A stretch of DNA of 64,000 nt from Bolinopsis microptera (taxonomy: Eukaryota > Ctenophora > Tentaculata > Lobata > Bolinopsidae), in NCBI RefSeq assembly GCF_026151205.1, contig NC_087081.1, forward strand, positions 17,716,859-17,780,858, read 5' to 3'. The notes under the pieces are model-generated. The model did not search any database and was not told the origin of the DNA. It worked only from the letters and a program-made list of their open reading frames with translations. Position numbers and translations under genes: made by a program. This document shows, in pieces, positions 56,401 through 64,000 of this stretch. Positions within the stretch are counted from its first letter, which is position 1; each line of letters opens with the position of its first letter.

Positions 56401-59400
56401 CCGTCGAACCCCCCCTTTTTACCCGCCCCCCCCTTTCCCCGAGGGGGATTTTAATTTTTTTTGCAAATTCACCCCCCGGGTTTTGGGGGAAAAATCCACC
56501 GAAACCCTTTGGGAAAAGGACCAGAAAAATTTTATGGGTTCCCTTCCACTGCCCCTTTTTAAAAACCCCCCTTTGCAAACCCATATTACCAAAAAATCTT
56601 TTTCCTTAAAAATTTTTTAAAAAAATTTACGGTTTTCAAAAAGGGAAAATTTGGGGGGGGCCCCCAAAAATTTCCTTATTCGGTCATTTTTCCCCGTGAT
56701 TTGGGGGGGAAAAAGTTTTTTTTGCCAATATAGCGGGGCCAAAAAGGGAAGGGGGGGGGGCATTTTTAAACCCTTTATGGGAATTTTTTAATTCAGAGTC
56801 CGAAAAAACCCTTTGATTCGAGGGTTTGGTTTTTAAACTGTTTTGGGGGGGCCCCCCTTTTTAAAAGGGGCCCAAACCCCGAAAAAAATTTTGAAAATGT
56901 TAGGGGGGTGTGATTTAGCTTTTGGGGCCAATTTTTTTAATTTAAACTGGGCCCCCGGGGTTGGGGCTCTTTTCCAAAATTTCGTAGGCCCCTTTTTGGG
57001 CCCTTTGGGCCAAAAATTTTTGGAAAGGGGGAAAGGGGGAAAAACGGCGGCCGCCCCTATTTTTGAAGGGAAAAGGGAAAACGAGTTTAAAACCGTCAAT
57101 GATTTGCCCCCCTCCCAAAAAACCCTTTTTTTTCAGAAAAAAAACAAATTGGGCAAAAAAAAATTCCCCCAAAAAATGTTTTCCCAAAAAAAAAAAAAAA
57201 CAAAATGATATTTTCATTTTTTATTCGAGAAAATGTTTGGGAAAAGGGAGTTTAAAACTGGAAAAAAAAAAATTTGAGGGAAAAAAGGAAAATTTTTCCC
57301 GGGGGCCCGGGGGAAATCGGGAAAAATTTAAAAAAAGGGGGTTTTTAAACCCCGTTTTTTGGGAGACGAAACCAAAAAATTTTCAAAAATTTTTTTAAAA
57401 ATTATTTTTCCCTTTTCCTTTTTTTAAAAATTTTTTCAACCCCCCCAAAATAAAAAGGGTTGGGGTTTTTCCGTTTATAAATTTGTTGTATTATTGGGTT
57501 TAAAAAAAATTTTTAAAAAAAAATTTTTTTTTTTCTTATCTTTTTTTTTTTAAAAAATTTTTTTTAATTTTTAAAATTTTTTTCAGAGTACAGCAAAAAA
57601 ATGGGCATTTTTAAAAAAAAGGGAAACGTTCCAAAAAAAAAATCGCCCCCCCCCTCTGTTAAAATATTTATGGGGGGACCCAAAACCCCGGTAAAAAAAA
57701 AAAAATTTTGTGAAACCCAAGTTCCGCCCCCCGGGAAAAATTTGGACCCCCAATTTTGCCCAAAAAATTTAATTTTTTAAAAAACAACCCCAAAATTTTT
57801 CCCCCAAAATTTAAAATTTAAATTTCTAAAAAGGGGGGCCCGGGGGTTTGTTTATTTTGATTTGGAAACTATTGTTTAATTTTTCCTTTTTGGAAATTTC
57901 CGGGGTCCCTTGTTGATTTTGTTTTCGAAAGGGCCTTTTTCCGGGCTCGGGGGGCGGGTTTTTTTTGGGAGGTTTTTTTTTAAAACCCTTTTTAACTATT
58001 TTGTTTTTTATTCTTTTTTCTTTCAAAGGGGGGAACTTCTTTTTTAATAGGAAGATTAGGGGCCGGAAAATTTACAGGCGCCGAGTGGGGCCCCCAGTTT
58101 TTTGCCAGTAAGGTGGGTTTTTTTAAAATTTTGCATTTGTCGATTAAAATTTAAATTTTTCTGTGGGGAAGGGGGCCCCATTTTTAGGGAACCCCAATTT
58201 TGCGTACAAAAAAGAAAAAACCTGGGTTTTCTGATGGGCCCTTTAAGGGTTTTTCCCCGGTATGGGGTTTTTTTTTAAAACTTTAAAAAAAGGGAGTTTT
58301 AAAAACCAAAATTTTAAAAATTTAAAGTTATTTATCTTCCAAAATTTCCGGGCCCCTTTATTTTCCGGAAAATTTCCTTTTAACAAATATAAAAAAAAAT
58401 TGATTGTAATACATAAAAGGAATGGTTTTTCCCTTTAAAAATTTAAAATTGGAAAGGGTGGTTTAATTTTAAAAGGCCCGCTCGGCGCGGCCCCCAGTAA
58501 AAAAAAAAAGGGGGCCCGTTTCAAAACCCCTTTTTTTTAATATTTTATATTTTTTTAAAAAAGGGAAATTAAAACAATTTTTCACACTCCCCCCCCCAGA
58601 AACACCCACCCGTTTTTTTTCGACTCCCTTTTAAATTCTCGGGTCCATTAAACCCCGCAGGGGAGTTTGCAACCCCCCTCGGGGTTTTTTGGGGGGGGAA
58701 AAAATTAAAAAAAAAAGGTTTAGCTGGGCCCAGGGGGGGGCCAAAAAAAAATGGGGAAACAATTTTCCCCCCCCCTTAAAATTTTTCCCCGGGGTTTTTC
58801 CCCCGATTTTTTTTTTTTCGGGGGGTTTTGGGGACAAAAATTGGGGGAAAAACCCCCCTTTTTCATGCTTTTTAGAAATTTCAAAAGTTTTCCCCCCAAC
58901 CCCGGGTAGGTTGGGGCCCCAGGACCCAAAAAACAAAAACCCCCCCCCCCCCCTTTCCCCCCCACCCTTGAGTTTAAAAAGAGGGGGAAAAAAAGTTCAA
59001 TTTTTTTTTTTCCCGTTTCCCCCAAAACTAAAGGTTTTTTGTGTGGGGGAAATTTTCCCGGGAAAGGGCCAAATAAAGGCCATTTTAATTTTAAACAAAA
59101 TGCATTTTATTTTTCCAAAAATATTTTTGGCCAAACCTTTTTTGGGGGGTTTTTATTAGGTGCAGAATTTTAAAAGCCTTTTCCCCCATTTTTTTTTGGT
59201 TTCCAAAAAAAATTTCAAAAAAAAAATGTTCCACGAATTTTTTTCCGGGTTTTTTTAAATGGGGGGCCCCCCCCCCCAAAAAAAAATTGGGGTTTTTTTT
59301 CATTTTTGGGGGCCCCCCGGACCCCCTGGGCTTGGTTTGGGGGATTAACCCCCCCCCCCCCACCAACCCCCCCCCCCACTGACTGGCAGGGGTTTTTTCC

Positions 59401-60510
59401 CCCCCCCCCCGGCCCCCGTATTTTATATTGGGAAAAAAAGTGTTGGGGCCCAAAAAAATTTATTTTTAGAGGCCCTTTTAAATCCGGGCCCGGCGCGTTT
59501 CAATTTTCACCACCCAACCCCTTTAAACCCTTTTCGGGGTTTAAATGTTTTTTGAAAGGGGCGTTTTTCCTTGGAAAAAGGGGGTATTTCGAATTTTTTG
59601 TTTTTTGGGGGAATTTTAACCCTGGGTATTGATTTAAATTTTTTATTTTTATAAATTATTGGTTTTTTAATATAAAGAAAAAGAAAAGGAAAATCGTTTT
59701 GGGGGGCAGCCCAAAATATAAATATTAAAAAAAATTTTTAAAAAAAATTAGAAAAATTTCATTTTTTCATTTCTTTCTATTAAAAACTTTTTACTCCCCG
59801 TTCTTTTAATTTTCTTTTTCCCAGACCAAAAAAATTTAAAATTTTTCCCCAATTTAGGGACAATTTTACATTCCCTTTTTGATAAAATAGAATTGGGTTT
59901 TTTAAATTAATGGGAAAAAAATGGAGGGCCAAATTAAAAAGTCATACATTTTAAGTACTATCTCCCCCACAGGGGGGTTAAAGTTTTTGAGATAAAAATT
60001 TTTTTGGGTTTTAATTTTTTAAAATTGGGGGGGTTTTTTAAATTTAAATAATAATTATTATAAAAAAAAATTTTAAAAAATTTTTTTATTTGTTTTGAAA
60101 TTGGGCGTTTATTTTTTAAAAAAATTTTTTCCTTGGTTTTGAACCCTTTTTTCTTTAATTTTAAATTTAAAATTAAATGTATTTTTCTTTTAAAGAAATT
60201 TGGGTCGCATTAATTTTGGAATTGGGGAAAAAGGTTTGGTTGGGGTAACGGTGGGGAAAAAAAAAGTGGGGAAAAAAAAAAAAAAAAAAAAAAAAAGTTT
60301 AAAAAATTAAATTTTAAATTTTGAAAGGCAAATTTTTTGCCAGTTATTGAAAGAAATGTACCCAAAAAAAATTTTTATGATATGAAAAAATTTTTCCCTT
60401 TTGGGTTTTTTAAAAACTTGCGATTAAAGGGAAATGCTCGGGTTTTTTTTTAGTGTGGAAACGTTGTGTTAAGGGGGCCTTTTTTAATTAATTTTTAAAG
60501 AACTGTACAT
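53490..60510. other. Homopolymer-run sequence, probably failed consensus
   Basis: Nearly every base belongs to a run of three or more (blocks such as GGGGCCCCGGGGAAAACCCC). Codon-like structure is absent and all six frames give Phe/Lys/Pro/Gly-rich strings. The change is abrupt at about 53490 and ends at about 60510. This is not typical of any natural satellite. It fits badly called or gap-filled sequence. No gene is called here. Confidence 0.75.
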
Positions 60511-60546
60511 TGAAATATACACGATGTACATACATACTCGTACAAT

Positions 60547-61372
60547 ATGCAGCACTCATACCATGAACATACGAAGCATTTAGTCGATGGCCCCGATTGT
60601 GAAGATCCTTTTAATGCCAGACATGCAGATCAGGTAGCGAGAGCTACAAACAGTGTTTTTAATGAAATGTGCCACGAACTGGATGTTAAGGAATACGGAG
60701 ATCTGGTATTGAAAAACGTAAACAGCGATCAGTTTCGAAAGAAAAACTGTGTAATTGGCTGCAAACTGTTTGTTTTATTCTTAATCATTATGCAGCCTCT
60801 CATTTGCAAATGGCTGCGGAGAGAGTAGATAAACAAACCATTTCATTAATCGCGGAGCAGAAAACTGTCATCGATTTGCAGAAGAAGCTCATTAAAAAGA
60901 ATGACGAAGAACTCAAGTCTGTCCAAACAACTGTGCAGACAAAGATGGAATCATATTTTTCTGCCCTGAAGAAGACTTGTGCAGCTGCTCTTACGCCAAA
61001 GAAGATCTGTACTGCAGTTAAGACAATAGCTGAAAAGGACGAAAGAAGCAGGAACGTCGTAATCTAGTGAATCCGACGGCGAGAAGCTACAAAACAAAGT
61101 TGCTGAAGTTCTTGGTGAGATAAATGAGAAACCTTCATTACGTGACTGTATATATATATGACTGTTGTAGAGTTGGCACATCACGGCCTACTAAGCTATC
61201 TCTGAATTATAGCTCTGATATGGCAGCTCAGGTGCTGAGAAAAGATAAACTTCTACGCACAAAAGAGGGCTATAAAAGTATCTACATTTGCCCGGACAGA
61301 TCAGTGGAAGAAAGGAGAGCTTTCAAGAAGCTCTGGGAGGAATTGAAAGAGAAGAGGAAAGCAGAGCTTTAA
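60547..61372 (+). pseudogene. LINE ORF1-like coding remnant, frameshifted
   Basis: Three overlapping frames form one protein. The first is an N-terminal part (LVDGPDCEDPFNARHADQVA). The second is a coiled coil (TISLIAEQKTVIDLQKKLIK, then AEKDERSRNVVI). After stops at about 61065, SDGEKLQNKVAEVLGEI leads in another frame to SSDMAAQVLRKDKLLRTKEG, IYICPDRSVEERRAFKKL and EELKEKRKAEL. The layout coiled coil, 'ERSRNVVIFG'-type motif, then 'R.yICPDrS.EER' is that of LINE ORF1 RNA-binding proteins. At least two frameshifts or stops make it a pseudogene, though consensus errors near noisy sequence could contribute. Confidence 0.6.
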
Positions 61373-61587
61373 AACAGAGTTCATTTTATTGTCAGCTCTG
61401 ATAAGAACAGTCTATCAGCCTCGTCTGACGAAATTTGAACCGTTTCAAATTTTTCACCACACATTCATTTTTTCACACTTTCGTTTCACGTTTTTGTTCT
61501 CTTAACGGGGCATGTAATTGCAGGCACATTTTACGCGTCAGATGTTACAGACGAGGGAAATAATTTATTCGAGTTTATTTCATACGT

Positions 61588-61690
61588 TACTAGAAAACCC
61601 ATGGTCACAGGGATGAAGCTAATAGTATTTTTTGTTAGTGAGTTTAAATCGCGTCAAACAATAGATGTGGATACTGGCGGGGAGGTGATA
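61588..61690 (+). repeat. Dispersed repeat B, copy 3
   Basis: It shares ACTAGAAA.CCC.TGGT.AC and AGGGATGAAGCTA.TAGT with 9967-10115, followed by a diverged match. Confidence 0.55.
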
Positions 61691-61800
61691 ATTATTTGTT
61701 TACATTAATAGTGAGCACATGTTAAGCAGGCTGAGGAGGTGATAATTGTTTGTTTACATTTTAGGTCGAGCACATGTTAAGCAGGCTGAGGAGGTGATAC
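61684..61800. repeat. 60-bp tandem duplication
   Basis: GAGGTGATAATT.TTTGTTTAC to GCACATGTTAAGCAGGCTGA occurs twice head to tail. Confidence 0.85.
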
Positions 61801-62254
61801 ATATTTTGTATTATAGAAGGTTTGTAACACTTGTAACGCCTTCTTGTTACCCCCCTTTGAGGACCCCGAATTATTTTCTGAACGAAAGCTCAAAAATAAC
61901 CGAGAAATCGACCTTCTTATTAACTCATTTTGATGACTGTTTCTGACCTAAAATTGCACGAAAAATCGATTTAGCTAGGTTTCAGAACCTATAAACACTT
62001 CCTTATCCCTCAAAATTGATGTTTTATAGTTAATACGACCAACAAGCAACATATATTTTGATCCTTCGGTTCTACTCATGACCTAGACAGTTAAGCTGAA
62101 CCCGACAGATTGAGGCAATCCTCACCTTAACTGATCAAACTGGTACTAACACAATTTTCAGATATAAATGTTCTTTGCGATACGTTTTATTGCAGCTTTT
62201 GGCAACTTGATGAAGACCAAGTAAACGAAAAAACACAGCGGGGCAACTTTACTT

Positions 62255-64000
<1,746 letters not shown>

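Noticed and set aside
53829-59632. Many ORFs of 60-156 codons in the noisy block
   Set aside because: Composition is dictated by homopolymer runs (Phe, Lys, Pro, Gly), with overlapping frames on both strands and no recognisable domain.

Overview
The window is eukaryotic and most likely from an invertebrate animal. It has spliced genes with GT-AG introns and TATA-box promoters, several non-LTR retrotransposon families (CR1-like, jockey-like, and one with a PHD-finger ORF1), cut-and-paste transposon relics, and more than 20 kb of tandem repeats. No bacterial operon, CRISPR array, tRNA or rRNA was seen. The species cannot be fixed from the sequence.

Layout. 1-4.1 kb: dispersed-repeat copy, TATACATTAC-type arrays, and a 1,068-bp transposon (2260-3327) ending in the heptamer CACAGTG with a 5-bp target duplication. 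4.1-8.8 kb: a compact two-exon gene for a 72-residue RIIa/SPA17-like docking-domain protein; its 4.4-kb intron holds a promoter-bearing foldback element, a chain of hairpins and an antisense jockey-like reverse transcriptase (RT). 9-18 kb: a graveyard of LINE pieces, including one intact 649-residue CR1-like RT reading frame. 19.1-23.6 kb: a 49-bp satellite of about 93 copies.

23.8-46.9 kb: one spliced coiled-coil gene that I do not recognise (proposed 10 exons, 444 residues, all phases compatible). 49.4-50.9 kb: a second copy of its C-terminal coiled-coil module, with its own introns. Most introns of this locus are inflated by a private tandem array: 32-bp, palindromic 330-bp, G-rich, 8-bp, C-rich 18-bp, 53-bp, 45-bp, 28-bp and another 32-bp. 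Many arrays start within about 25 bp of the 5' splice site. Three of them span the exon/intron junction itself, so the splice site and part of the exon are multiplied 17-50 times, and the extra copies carry in-frame stops. This is the most unusual feature of the window.

51.4-53.4 kb: a 1,329-bp Mutator-like non-autonomous transposon (long inverted ends, 9-bp duplication) inserted next to a second copy of the repeat that opens the window; it contains a nested 328-bp MITE with a 6-bp duplication. 53.5-60.5 kb and 62.3-64 kb: sequence made almost entirely of homopolymer runs. I read this as failed consensus or gap fill, and call no genes there. 60.5-62.25 kb: an ordinary island with a frameshifted LINE ORF1.

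Gene structures come from reading frame, splice consensus and phase only. No similarity search or transcript data was available.
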